Origin: Gnetum montanum | Taxonomy: Eukaryota > Streptophyta > Gnetopsida > Gnetales > Gnetaceae | Direction of reading: 5' to 3' | Length of the DNA: 64,000 bases | NCBI GenBank assembly: GCA_015680685.1 | Contig: MNCI01011934.1 | Coordinates: 40,382-104,381 of the forward strand | In this document: one piece after another, positions 55,935 through 64,000 of the stretch | Layout of the letters: the number at the start of each line of letters is the position of its first letter | How positions within the stretch are numbered: position 1 is the first letter of the stretch | Made by a program: the position numbers and the translations under genes | The notes under the pieces: model-generated | The model's database searches: none | The model's input: only the letters and a program-made list of their open reading frames with translations | What the model was told of the DNA's origin: nothing

Positions 55935-56774
55935 TGATGAGCGGCGAGGTACTCCTACGTCCAACCATACGAATCACAAGCATTCATGCATGATTCGATT
56001 GAATTTTGTAGACCTTAAGTTCTCAAGTACAATAGTTTGAAGGAAGTGATGCCTAATTGGAATGATCATTGTCTTCTTAGTTCCACTTGTGAGGTGCAAG
56101 TATATGGTTAAGTGCAATTGAGGTATGTGATTTTTATCATTTTATATTTTATAATTTTAATCACCTAGAACCAAAATGAAAGGTAGAGTAATTTAAGATC
56201 TAATTCATCTACTTCCTAGCTAGCCTAATATGAGTACCTGTTCCCACTCTCCAGACACATCTTGAACGCATATAGCAGTACTGGGTTGTCAAATGTTAAG
56301 CGTTGCTGAGTTACCAAGTGCTACACATATGTTCGAAGTGGTTATGCTTGTGTTCATTAACAATTGGAAATTAACTGCCTAATTAAAGTGTATTAAAGTA
56401 AAGTGCATGAATATTAAATGCATTAAAAGAAATACTAATCTATTCTCAGTGCAGAAAGGATTATTAAAAGGGTTCATTTTTTATTTCTATCACATTATTG
56501 TGCTTAGGTACACCAGTGCTCCAACAAAGATCTGTACACATTCAAATTCCTGCCGCGGGCACTCAAAAAATATTCTAAGTCTAGAGAAAACAAACTGCAA
56601 GAGCTTTGCTATGCTATGACAAAAACTAATGAGAAATTGTATGTCAAAGCCCTATATTTATAGGCTGGCATATACTCTGCGATACTAGATATTTGACATT
56701 GCGTCTTGGGATTTAATATTAGGTATTCGATATTGAGGCTCTGATATCAGAGTAGATCAAAATAGGATTCATCA
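55935..56774 (-). repeat. Element D 5' LTR
   Basis: On the minus strand TGATGAATCC (56774) to GCTCATCA (55935). The TATA box CCTATAAATATAGGG is near 56651-56668. U3 contains CTCTGATATCAGAG and AATATCGAATA words, some of which are absent from the other LTR, accounting for its extra length. Confidence 0.8.
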
Positions 56775-56867
56775 CCATCAAAGTACGCAGCGCTCTCAAA
56801 CAGAACTAACACATACGCTCATCTAAATGCATATGAAATAACACATGGATATGCCAAAGAAAATCAT

Positions 56868-56873
56868 TTTATT
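56868..56873 (-). terminator. Candidate caulimovirid polyadenylation signal (AATAAA)
   Basis: The minus strand reads GCAATAAAATG about 245 bases downstream of the TATA box. Caulimovirids place a polyadenylation signal a short distance after the promoter, bypassed on the first pass and used on the second, so the position fits. Confidence 0.55.
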
Positions 56874-56899
56874 GCACACACAGAAATATTACAGAACTG

Positions 56900-57000
56900 A
56901 AAGGAATGCTTGTTCTTGAGCACAGCGCATCAAAGAACGATCTCTCTTTCAGTGACAGAGAGAATGCTTAGTTTCTGAGCAAAGAGCATCAAGAAAATGG
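56900..57000. repeat. Two-copy repeat in the caulimovirid leader
   Basis: 'tgcttgttcttgagcacagc gcatcaaagaa' (from about 56907) is repeated as 'tgcttagtttctgagcaaag agcatcaagaa' (from about 56966), an offset of about 59 bp. It lies between the TATA box and the polyadenylation signal, so it would be in the terminally redundant part of the transcript. Confidence 0.55.
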
Positions 57001-57110
57001 TATCTTCTCCTTACAACTATTTGCAGAACTCACACTTGCAAAGAAAATAAACTCACACTTGTAGACTACTAGACTCACTTCTATGCTTATGTTACTTCAC
57101 ATACACACAC

Positions 57111-57123
57111 TACTATTTATAGC
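57111..57123 (-). promoter_or_regulatory. Candidate caulimovirid full-length transcript promoter (TATA box)
   Basis: The minus strand reads GCTATAAATAGTAG about 100 bases beyond the end of the second ORF. A single CGTCA/TGACG word lies about 105 bases upstream (near 57220). Position after the last ORF and before the leader is where caulimovirids have their main promoter. Confidence 0.65.
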
Positions 57124-57215
57124 TTACAAACCGCCTCACAATAATGGAAGCTAACTGGGACGATCTACTTTTCAGGATTCAGATCCACTTTTAGAGATTA
57201 TGGCAAATAACTTTT

Positions 57216-58172
57216 TTAGCGTGACGGAGGACTATTTGGGCTGAATTCGACATCTTCTCCATCAGAATTGACTGCTTGGTTGTGGAACTCATCAGAGCTA
57301 TAATCATATCGTTCGGGAGAATCTGACGACGTGCTCTCTATACTGGCATTGGATTCTACTGAGTGGAGTCCAGCTAGATAAAGTTTGGACTCACTTCCCC
57401 CTGTAGCACGGTACTCATCAATACGATGGTCTTGATAATATAATTCTAATGTGTATGGTACTTTCAAATGGATGTGACAGTGATGCTGGATATCATAGGC
57501 ATTTGCTGTGTACACATCTTGGTAAAAAGCCCGTCCCCATGTGTTTTGCCAGTCTGTCCTTTTGGCGATGCATGTGACGAGAAAATAAACAGGACTGGAA
57601 GCCATATGAAGAAAATGCCATGCCATGGTGGTTGCACTGCCATAGAATGCGAAATCACCATGATGATCAGCCAAATTGGCCCTGAGATACCTTGGATAAT
57701 TGGGAGGAAGATGAACAGGGGCATGACCGAATTTTTCCCACCAGGACCAAAACATTTCGGAATCAGAAGATGGCATGGTCTAAGGATTAAATTCAATACG
57801 ATACATATGAAAATCACTAGGCTGGTAATAAGGCCAGCTAAGGCAGTCAGTTGTGTACCAGTTTTCAAAATCCAGGCTATTAATTTTTACATCGATGGCT
57901 AAATGGATGTAGGAAGCAGGAATGGTGGTTCTAGGATTCCGGAGGGTAGGAGAATTCTAAGCTGTGAAAATCCTCTGTGTTATGGATGACCCAGATGGGT
58001 GTGCATTTGTTCGGATACAAAATTCATCCCAACTTGCTTGATACCGGCTAGTTTCAGCAAAGTACTGAGGAAAACTAAGAAAACGTTCATTAGGCAAACA
58101 TGGACGTAAACGCCTAGAAGAATGAAGAGTCCATCCTTCGCCTCTTAATAATTCTGCACAATATTCAAACAT
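57216..58172 (-). pseudogene. Caulimovirid second ORF, unknown function, two in-frame stops
   Basis: The start at 58172 overlaps the RNase H stop: ATGTTTGA contains both ATG and TGA in different frames, an arrangement suited to re-initiation. The frame runs to 57216, 319 codons including the terminator, with TAG stops at 57957-57959 and about 57783-57785 splitting it into 71- and 186-codon open parts. The N-terminal part is rich in aromatic and Arg residues (ETSRYQASWDEFC). The middle has a Trp/His-rich DHHGDFAFYGSATTMAWHFL stretch and several His/Cys residues. The C-terminus is acidic and Ser-rich (SIESTSSDSPERYDYSSDE). I see no known domain. Position suggests the accessory ORF seen downstream of pol in florendovirus-like genomes; a transactivator/inclusion-body role is possible by analogy with position but unsupported. 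Confidence 0.6.
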
Positions 58173-58668
58173 TAGTAGAACCAGAGAATTGGAATTCTCT
58201 AGTTAGAAAATCTGCTAAACAATTTTTATGTCCTTCTACATACTCACTATCAAATTCAAAATTTGCTAAAAATAAACTCCATCGGATCAGCCATGTATGA
58301 GCCAATTTTGAAAGGTTTTTGGATTGTAGATACTTATCAAAATGTTTCAAATCACTGCTGACGATGAAACGTTGTGGTTGGAGGAATAAGTGAAATTTTT
58401 CAATGCCCTTAACAATGGCTAGAAGTTCTTTATGAGAACTGTGATATTTCTGTTGTGCTTCATTGAATTTTCCAGAAGCATATCTACAGATCCTAACCAT
58501 ACGATTTTGCTCTTGTTTTAGGGTAGCATCCCAAAAACATTCAGAGGCATCAGTTTCAAGAATAAACTTACCTTCACCTGGAAGAAACAATGGAGGTAAT
58601 TCCTGGCAAGCTCCTTTGATCTTTATGACAGCCTCAATGCATGCATTGGTCCATGGAGGAGAATTTTT
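58165..58668 (-). pseudogene. Caulimovirid RNase H domain
   Basis: The open frame 58590-58165 contains ILETDASECFWDATL (first Asp), SSHKELLAIVKGIEKF (Glu), VSSDLKHFDKYL (third Asp) and ends EGHKNCLADFLTREF, the standard caulimovirid RNase H series. It is in a different frame from the RT upstream; the change falls at a run of eight A (58660-58670 region). The last residues overlap the start of the second ORF. Confidence 0.85.
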
Positions 58669-59668
58669 TTTGCAATAATATATTTAACACATCACGTTCC
58701 TTAGCTATATCCTTAAAGAACCCAGAAACATAGTTAATGCATCCCAAAAACCGTTGTATCTGGACTTTATTCTCTAAGATATCAAGAAATTTAATAATAC
58801 TTTGTATTATATGAGGTTGTAATTTAATAATACCGATAGAGATTTCTAAACCTAAAAACTCTATGTTAGATTGTCCGATCTTCATCTTTGTTGGTGAGAG
58901 GACAAGACCGTTTTTATCTACGAGGTCAGAAAAAATGCGCAAATGCTCTATATGTTCTTGTACAGATTTACTAAGGACTAAAATATCATCTATGTATGCT
59001 AATATAAATGGATAAGAATGGAAAATGGAATCCATCATCTTTTGGAAGATGGACGGTGCGGTTTTTATGCCGAATGCTAAGACATTCCATTCATATAATC
59101 CGCCGGGTATTGTGAATGCCGTTTTCCAATGATCAGATTCCTGGACCTGGATCTGCCAAAACCCTGATTTTAAATCAAACTTAGAATAGATATTAGTATG
59201 TGGCAGTCTTTGAAACAAATCTTCTTTGTTAGGAATGGGATGTTGGACTGATTTAATAATGTCATTCAGAGGTTTATAATTAACCACTAAGCGTTTTTTC
59301 TCTCTGACTAATTTAGCTCTTTTATTTACAAAAAAAGTGGCACAAGCAAACATACTGGTGCTTGGTTGGATTAAACCTCATTGTAAATATTCTTGAATCT
59401 TTGATTCACATTCTTTTCTAAGACTAGGTGACATTCCTATATGTTGTGCGGTTGCTTTTATTTTTACTCCATCCTATAGGTCAATCTGACACCAATGTTC
59501 TTTCTTGTGTCGGAAAATAGTGGGGTCATCATTGGCAAATTGGAGTAATTGTTTTTTAATATCTTTAAAACTTGGTTGATATTTCTCTATTTGGTTAACA
59601 ATCCAAGTTTCTCTCTTTTGGTTATATTTTTGGTTTTTTTTTTTGACTTTTAAACTACTGCCTAGCAT
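58634..59668 (-). pseudogene. Caulimovirid reverse transcriptase
   Basis: Two open parts in the same frame (59668-59474 and 59353-58634) are separated by a stop at 59474-59476 and another at about 59382. The fingers read FVNKRAKLVREKKRLVVNYK and LNDIIKSVQHPIPNK. The palm reads YSKFDLKSGFWQIQ, FGIKTAPSIFQKMMDS and the active site LAYIDDILVLS. The thumb includes IEFLGLEISIG and FLGCINYVSGFF. It copies the pregenomic RNA in the capsid. The active-site YIDD is intact; the frame is broken at both ends, before by an 11-A run near 59634 and after by the 8-A run. Confidence 0.85.
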
Positions 59669-60110
59669 TTATCCTAGCAAAATTATATTGATCTAATTGG
59701 ATAGATTGTTTAGTAATAGTAATATCAAAATTTTGTAAATTATTTGATCCTATTAAACAATCATAAGACGGTAAGGGAAATTGACAGACTATAAAATAAA
59801 CTATCTTTTTATCAGGCATTAGGATAGGTAACTTGGCTTGCTTTGTTAATAATATTTTTTGGATGTTAAAGGAAATATGACATGGTTCCTTTTCCTCCCA
59901 AAAACAAAGTGGAATTGTTTCCTCTCTAGCAAGAGATACCTCTGCGCCTGTGTCAAATAAACAATCTATTGTATACCTATGATACTTAGGCCATGATATA
60001 GTAAATGAGCAAGCAGGTAAGATTGGTCAAGAATTATTACAATTAACTTCTAAAATTACGCTTACTTGTTTTGTCTCTTTTTCATATTCTGCTTGTTGCC
60101 AACTCTCTTC
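59645..60110 (-). pseudogene. Caulimovirid aspartic protease
   Basis: It continues the capsid frame after the stop at 60111. A stop lies near 60025. The active site reads CLFDTGAEVSLA at about 59975-59940, and the C-terminal PLPSYDCLIGSN at about 59780-59745 corresponds to the ILG/LIG motif. The protease cleaves the polyprotein. The domain ends at the 11-A run, where the reading passes into the RT frame. Confidence 0.75.
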
Positions 60111-60900
60111 TTATTGTTCTAAGCATTCAAGTTCTTCTGAGGCCTGTTGGAGATACTTCTTGAGTTGTTTGATTCGAAACTGTCGCCACATAGAAGTTTG
60201 TATGTCTGGAGTAACTTCTCTATTTTCATTTTGTGGTGTCTGTGTTTCATCTTCAAACTCTACTATATTTGGATTCTGGGAATCTTGATATATACCAAAT
60301 GATTTCTCAAGCATTTGCTTATGTGTTTCTATCTCATTCCGTTTGGATTTTACTTTGTGTTTGTAGGCCCTAAATTTATGTAAGTCTTCTAAAGGAACTT
60401 TTTGCCATTTCTTTTCTAATTGGCATAGTTGGCTTTTTAACATAGAATATGTCGGATCTCTTTCATAGAGATCATCACTATCTGATTCTTCATTCATGTA
60501 AACATGATACATATATCCAAAAGAATCTGTGTCATAATCTACATTGCCTGGTTTGTTGGGGTAATTAGGAATATCTTCAAATTCCATTTCACTGGAATAT
60601 TGATCTGAAGATTCTAAGTAAATATCCCCGTTTGAAAAAGATAAGTCAGAGTCATAAGTTAAGAAAAAATCATCTTCAGTAATTTTCATTGTTTCAATGA
60701 AATTGATGCGTTGAGGATGATTATCTTTCTTTGGACATTGACTGGAATAATGTTTCCCTGAACAAATGAAACATCTGACTTCCTTATTTTTATATGGCCC
60801 TTGTTTTCATTTAAACATACCTTTAAAAGGTTTTTGTGGCCAATTCTCGAGTTTGATTTTTGGCTGGAGTTTCCGTTTCCAGAATTTCTTTGGTTTTGAG
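60111..60900 (-). pseudogene. Caulimovirid capsid C-terminal part: Lys-rich stretch, CCHC zinc finger and acidic/coiled region
   Basis: Same frame as the capsid ORF. After a TAG (60906-60908) comes a Lys-rich basic stretch (KYSKPKKFWKRK), a second stop near 60805, then CFICSGKHYSSQC (CX2CX4HX4C) at about 60782-60740, the RNA-binding knuckle found at the C-terminus of caulimovirid capsids. The open frame from 60689 is very acidic (repeated Asp/Glu/Ser up to about residue 75), then shows a Lys/Glu helical region with MLKSQLCQLEKKWQKVP and a C-terminal helix ending QASEELECLEQ. The acidic stretch could be a cleavage linker before the protease. Confidence 0.75.
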
Positions 60901-60905
60901 TATTT

Positions 60906-62405
60906 CTATGATGTACGTTGTACTGGTTTACATACACATGGCTCTGACTGTTGTTTTCTATTCCTAATTAACTGTTTGAAATTATCTTCAGGACACATTT
61001 GTAAGCATAAGTCTCTCCCTATTTGTTTAGTTAGAGAGCCTACTAATTTCTGTGTTTTTTGTTGGACAAACAGATCCCTTGTTACTTTTTCAAGGAATTG
61101 GCGGATGGCACTGAAACTCATTTCCTCGAGATCCTTTTCTTCATGTTGAAGTTGGGCTCGGTAGTAACTAGCAAAAGGCGTTGGAAGACATCCTAACAGA
61201 TGTTCTTTTGCACCTACGTCATGTATGAGTTTTCCATAGTAATACCATTCTTCCATGATGTCAAGGAATGGAGACATGTCCTGGATTTTATGTAATCTTG
61301 AACTATAAAATAAAGTCCTATATGCACTATCTCTATCAGCTTTATTTCCTAAAAATTCCTTTGTGATAGCATTTAGGAAAATAACGTGCGGATTATTTAA
61401 TAATTTTTTACGTACGGGAGCTTCTATGAAATTCCACCAACGTTTTAACATACCTTCGAAATTTAGTGTTGCATTGATTATGGCATGTTCATATGACTTC
61501 TTTTCTAAGACAATTTTTCTAGCGATAAAGCCACTAATTTTATCAATCTCTTTTTGTCTTTCTCTAATCGACTTGTTATCCATACTAAAATATGGTGGTG
61601 GTTTCTCTGCTGTCTTTCGAATTTGCATAGCTGTTAGGTCTTTAGGATCTTGAAAGATCATACCTTGTTTTGTTAATAATTTTTTCTCTTCATCATCTAA
61701 AGATCCTTCACTACGGATGTAAATCATTTCATTATCTTCTTCGTTCGCATTGATTTCTTCCTCTTTCTTTCCCTTTTCAGATTTTGGAATTGTATGAACA
61801 GGTCGTCTTTTTTGTACCCTTGTTGTTGATTTCTTTTTCCTTTCTTTAGGAGGAGTAATCAGTGGTGAATCTATATAGAGACCTTCTAGATCACTGGGAT
61901 CCTTTTCCTTTTCTTTTCCCTTGGTCTTAGGTTTTTCAAATTTTTGTTTGGGAACCCATATTTTATGCAAATCTTTTACATCCCTCTGTACTTCTCTAAC
62001 TTCTGCATATGTCATCAAATTTTGGTCACTAACATAAGTTAACTTATGGTTTGTCCAATTGTGTAATTTGATGATGTTAGAAGGTTGTTCCTCGGATGTT
62101 TTGTATTGCATCATGTGTGCTACCTCTTTTGGTTCTTCCGTATTCATGTTGATCCTTAATAACTCATCACACTCAACACACCTAATGTCATGATCTACTT
62201 TATGTAGGTTTTTATGTGTGCAACTTTGTGATGGTTTACTTGAGCAAGATATATCATCGTCTGAACTAGATGTAGAGACATCTTCTAAAACTATTTTTCC
62301 TTTTTGATCTGTTTCTACTTTGTCCATGACTAGTTTTTCTCCCTTCTGTTTAATGACTCTCCTAGGATCTAAAGTGATACCTAGTTCTTTAAACAGTTTT
62401 CCCAT
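60906..62405 (-). CDS. Caulimovirid capsid (coat) protein region, 499 codons
   Basis: An unbroken 499-codon frame. The N-terminal third is acidic and Ser-rich, with a CVECDELL cysteine pair and a long Lys/Glu-rich linker with a KERKKKSTTRVQKRR nuclear-localisation-like cluster. The core (about residues 270-440) has RQKEIDKISGFIA, GMLKRWWNFIEAP, NAITKEFLGNKADR, RTLFYSSRL.KIQDM, MEEWYYYGKLIHD and LLGCLPTPFASYYRAQ, in the style of caulimovirid capsid cores. It ends in a Cys/Lys-rich tail; the zinc finger lies beyond the stop. It is in the same frame as the movement protein, separated by one stop and 15 bases. An intact frame this long in an otherwise broken copy suggests the integration is not extremely old, but expression is unproven. 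Confidence 0.8.
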   Translation of the reverse strand: MGKLFKELGITLDPRRVIKQKGEKLVMDKVETDQKGKIVLEDVSTSSSDDDISCSSKPSQSCTHKNLHKVDHDIRCVECDELLRINMNTEEPKEVAHMMQYKTSEEQPSNIIKLHNWTNHKLTYVSDQNLMTYAEVREVQRDVKDLHKIWVPKQKFEKPKTKGKEKEKDPSDLEGLYIDSPLITPPKERKKKSTTRVQKRRPVHTIPKSEKGKKEEEINANEEDNEMIYIRSEGSLDDEEKKLLTKQGMIFQDPKDLTAMQIRKTAEKPPPYFSMDNKSIRERQKEIDKISGFIARKIVLEKKSYEHAIINATLNFEGMLKRWWNFIEAPVRKKLLNNPHVIFLNAITKEFLGNKADRDSAYRTLFYSSRLHKIQDMSPFLDIMEEWYYYGKLIHDVGAKEHLLGCLPTPFASYYRAQLQHEEKDLEEMSFSAIRQFLEKVTRDLFVQQKTQKLVGSLTKQIGRDLCLQMCPEDNFKQLIRNRKQQSEPCVCKPVQRTS

Positions 62406-62423
62406 TTTTTGTATTCTCTCTTC

Positions 62424-63203
62424 CTATTCTTCATAAGATGATTTTTGTTTTTTAAACAGGATTAATGGTTTTCTTGGTTTAATAGGTTTGGGAGCTAATG
62501 GATCATAAGGCAAGAGTTTTGGTGGTTGTAGCTCTACATAATATCTTCGAGATTTGGATGATGATCTAAATAAAGACTTTTTAGGTCTTTTCTGCTCATA
62601 GTATTCTTCTAACAGATCTTCTAAGTCTGGGAAGAGCCTATGGATCGAGAGATCCTCTGTATTAATTTGTGACCCATATTCTAAGTTTGTTGAACCAATA
62701 GAGAGAGCTTGTTGGCCAAAAGGCAAAAGGGTTTGTATACTAACTGTACTGAATAACTTAAAACTTAATCTAGTACCTATTGTGCAATAAACACTACGAT
62801 CTATCATGTCAACAGGAATATACGTAATAAGCATTAAACTATTAAATAAATGCGGATCAAAAAGAGAAAGGGTAAAGTTAGGAATAGTTATAATTAGAGC
62901 ATCTGATACTAATCTACCTTTAGCCTGTGTTATAATAGCTTCTTGAAATGATTTAAATCTCCTATATATCAAAGCAATCCAGTAAGGCTTTTTGAGTCTA
63001 TAGTTGAAGTGTGGATGTAAATGGATAGCGATTTCAGCAAGATGGATATATTGATAACCTTCTTTTTTCCATTTATCTACCTCCCCCGGGTCAAAAAAAG
63101 TAAGAGCTACTGGGCGAAGGCCAGAAAAATATGAATTTATTAAAAGATATGAATTTGAATAAAGAAACAATGGTGGGTTTTCTATATGAAGAAGCATCAT
63201 CAA
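62424..63203 (-). CDS. Caulimovirid movement protein (30K family), 259 codons
   Basis: Movement proteins carry virus between cells through plasmodesmata. The frame is open from 63203 to a TAG at 62424. Residues about 45-115 read VDKWKKEGYQYIHLAEIAIHL, YRRFKSFQEAIITQAKGRLV and ALIITIPNFTLSLFDPHLFN; this (Y)IH.G/AxIxIxxxP...F..FxxxxI.....P.FT.SL.DPH pattern is the caulimovirid 30K core, including the conserved Asp of the LxDPH motif. The C-terminal third is basic and Ser-rich (KSLFRSSSKSRRYY) then Pro/Lys-rich. The frame continues into the capsid ORF after a single TAG. The N-terminus lies only a few bases from the end of recognisable virus sequence, so upstream residues or leader may be lost. 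Confidence 0.8.
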   Translation of the reverse strand: MMMLLHIENPPLFLYSNSYLLINSYFSGLRPVALTFFDPGEVDKWKKEGYQYIHLAEIAIHLHPHFNYRLKKPYWIALIYRRFKSFQEAIITQAKGRLVSDALIITIPNFTLSLFDPHLFNSLMLITYIPVDMIDRSVYCTIGTRLSFKLFSTVSIQTLLPFGQQALSIGSTNLEYGSQINTEDLSIHRLFPDLEDLLEEYYEQKRPKKSLFRSSSKSRRYYVELQPPKLLPYDPLAPKPIKPRKPLILFKKQKSSYEE

Positions 63204-63255
63204 TGAGGGAAGTTTAGGAAAGTTTATTTGCCAAACTTTATAGAACTATTCCATA

Positions 63256-64000
63256 TTAATTTTCTATTCATTATATTACACATCATGAAACATTAGCTAT
63301 AGCAAATGCATTTGATCATTTTCCAAAATTTAAGATAAATTGCAAATTTATGGCTTGGTAAATCAACTAAAAGACATTCAGAACTTGTGGAATTATTGAA
63401 GATAAAAAGTTTTGCTATTTTGCAAAGACATTCTATTTGATGGCTTTCACATGGGCAAGTAATGTGAAGATTGGTTAAACCTATGGCTGCTTTATTACAT
63501 GTAAAATGGAAGAGCCAAAATTATATGAAGTAGTAACTATTTATCAAGTTTAGTTTTACATTTATTTATTTTAACAAAGTTGAATAAAGTGAGAAAGAAA
63601 TTTCAAGAAGATCAAGTCAATCTTACATGTATTGGCTCATGTATTGAGGTGACAATGCCTATTATTAAAAAAATCCTTTTTAAAAAAGAATTATGGTGAA
63701 AATTATGAAAATGTCTCCAAGTGTTTGAAAGCTACTAAAGATGGAAATGTGCAATATGTTGATAAGAAAGGTAATGTTCATGTTCTTATCTTAAGATTTT
63801 AAATCTCTTCCTAATGCTTTTGGTCTAGGTACTCTAGAAGATTACTTGAATATTGGAAAAGCATTTGCTAAAACTATTTTGGATGGACTTAGTTATAGGT
63901 TTTCTCACACAAAATTTTTTGATTATATAAAATTTTTTAGTCCTTGTCTATGTACTAGAAGTGAATATGATAGAGATATTGAAACAAAAATAATATTTAT
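63256..64000 (+). pseudogene. hAT-like (ZNF862-type) transposase, C-terminal part
   Basis: Several short coding stretches in changing frames: ITHHETLAIANAFDHFPKF (about 63280-63335, corresponding to the H.xAHR.ALA motif), KSTKRHSELVELLKIKSFAI then a WLSHGQVM core (about 63360-63465, the conserved RWLS segment of the insertion/catalytic domain), PKLYEVVTIYQVQFYIYL-like and KKFQEDQVNLTCIGSCIEV (about 63505-63650). The order matches the C-terminal half of ZNF862-type hAT proteins. An open stretch near the window end (SLPNAFGLGTLEDYLNIGKA) may continue it. Frame changes are many. It probably pairs with 46056-46711; the middle of the protein, with the first catalytic Asp, is missing. Confidence 0.65.

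Larger units (their letters stand above)
46872..56774 (-). mobile_element. Athila-like Ty3 retrotransposon D
   Basis: LTRs lie at 46872-47657 (786 bp) and 55935-56774 (840 bp). The order on the minus strand is primer site, gag, protease, RT with FMDDFS, RNase H, integrase, a 1.9-kb spacer, then the polypurine tract. The family is the same as A and B by LTR ends, TATA box, gag start (MSSSH) and protease text. The 5-mers flanking it are CCATG (46867-46871) and CCATC (56775-56779), a 4/5 match and a plausible worn target duplication. It lies between hAT-like sequence on the left and caulimovirid sequence on the right. Stops and frame changes occur throughout. Confidence 0.8.
56780..63210 (-). 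mobile_element. Endogenous caulimovirid (pararetrovirus) copy, nearly one genome length
   Basis: Read on the minus strand: movement protein (63203), capsid, CCHC zinc finger, aspartic protease, RT, RNase H (to 58165), a second ORF (58172-57216), then a TATA box and a polyadenylation signal near 57117 and 56870. This order, and the fact that the coding pieces from movement protein to protease are all in one frame, fits a caulimovirid with a single large polyprotein plus one downstream ORF, as in Florendovirus-like or other endogenous plant lineages. No integrase is present. Stop codons and frame changes make it defective. The leader with the tRNA-Met primer site is not found at either end, so the copy is slightly less than one genome unit. 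Confidence 0.85.

Noticed and set aside
56738-56749. GCTCTGATATCA, one base from the complement of a tRNA-Met primer site, near the virus end
   Set aside because: It lies inside the 5' LTR of D as part of a CTCTGATATCAGAG palindrome and aligns with LTR sequence, so it is not a virus primer site.
46872-56774. Element D's LTRs as solo LTRs of different insertions
   Set aside because: Primer site, polypurine tract and gag-to-integrase order lie correctly between them, so they belong to one element despite a 54-bp length difference.
57468-57902. 144-codon + strand frame opposite the second virus ORF
   Set aside because: Antisense shadow. The minus strand has the continuous arrangement with the RNase H overlap and the aligned virus order.

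Overview
This window is nuclear DNA of a seed plant with a large, repeat-rich genome. I find no intact host gene, rRNA, tRNA or CRISPR array. Almost everything recognisable is the decayed remains of mobile elements or of an integrated plant virus. The endogenous caulimovirid, the Athila-like Ty3 elements, Mutator-like (MULE) pieces with a Ulp1 protease, and the hAT remnant all point to a vascular plant. The species cannot be read from the sequence. A gymnosperm or another large-genome plant is possible but unproven.

Layout. (1) 1-6.6 kb: remains of a MULE-type Ulp1 (C48) protease gene on the + strand, then a satellite-like array with a repeat of about 341 bp. (2) 7.4-8.8 kb: a broken minus-strand coding region cut by element C. 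(3) 8.8-34.57 kb: a three-level retrotransposon nest. Copia element C (gag only) contains Ty3/Athila-like element B (+ strand, perfect ATGGT target duplication). B's 5' LTR is in turn split by Athila-like element A (minus strand, 891-bp LTRs, broken but recognisable gag-PR-RT-RH-IN, and an extra downstream ORF segment). B has lost RT, RNase H and integrase. (4) 34.6-41.6 kb: AT-rich DNA, a decayed MULE transposase on the minus strand, and a second copy of the ~341-bp array in inverted orientation to the first. (5) 41.6-46.0 kb: AT-rich DNA with several short tandem duplications and a LINE reverse transcriptase fragment. (6) 46.05-64 kb: two parts of a hAT-like (ZNF862-type) transposase, separated by Athila-like element D (minus strand, 46.87-56.77 kb) and by an endogenous caulimovirid (minus strand, about 56.78-63.2 kb).

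How the parts relate. A, B and D belong to one Athila-like family. They share TG..CA LTRs that open with TGATG, a CCTATAAATA-type promoter, a GGGGGTA polypurine tract and a tRNA-Asp-type primer site. Relative to D, element A carries about 3.4 kb of extra DNA with its own TATA-containing palindromic block and a broken ORF. The caulimovirid reads movement protein, capsid, zinc finger, protease, RT and RNase H. Its pieces lie largely in one frame, interrupted by stop codons and by frame changes in A-runs, and a second ORF overlaps the RNase H stop. Every large coding unit carries stops or frameshifts, so nothing here looks functional except perhaps small isolated reading frames.

Limits: boundaries were set by eye from matching LTR ends and motifs. 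Divergence statements are hand counts, and family names come from recognised motifs without a database search.
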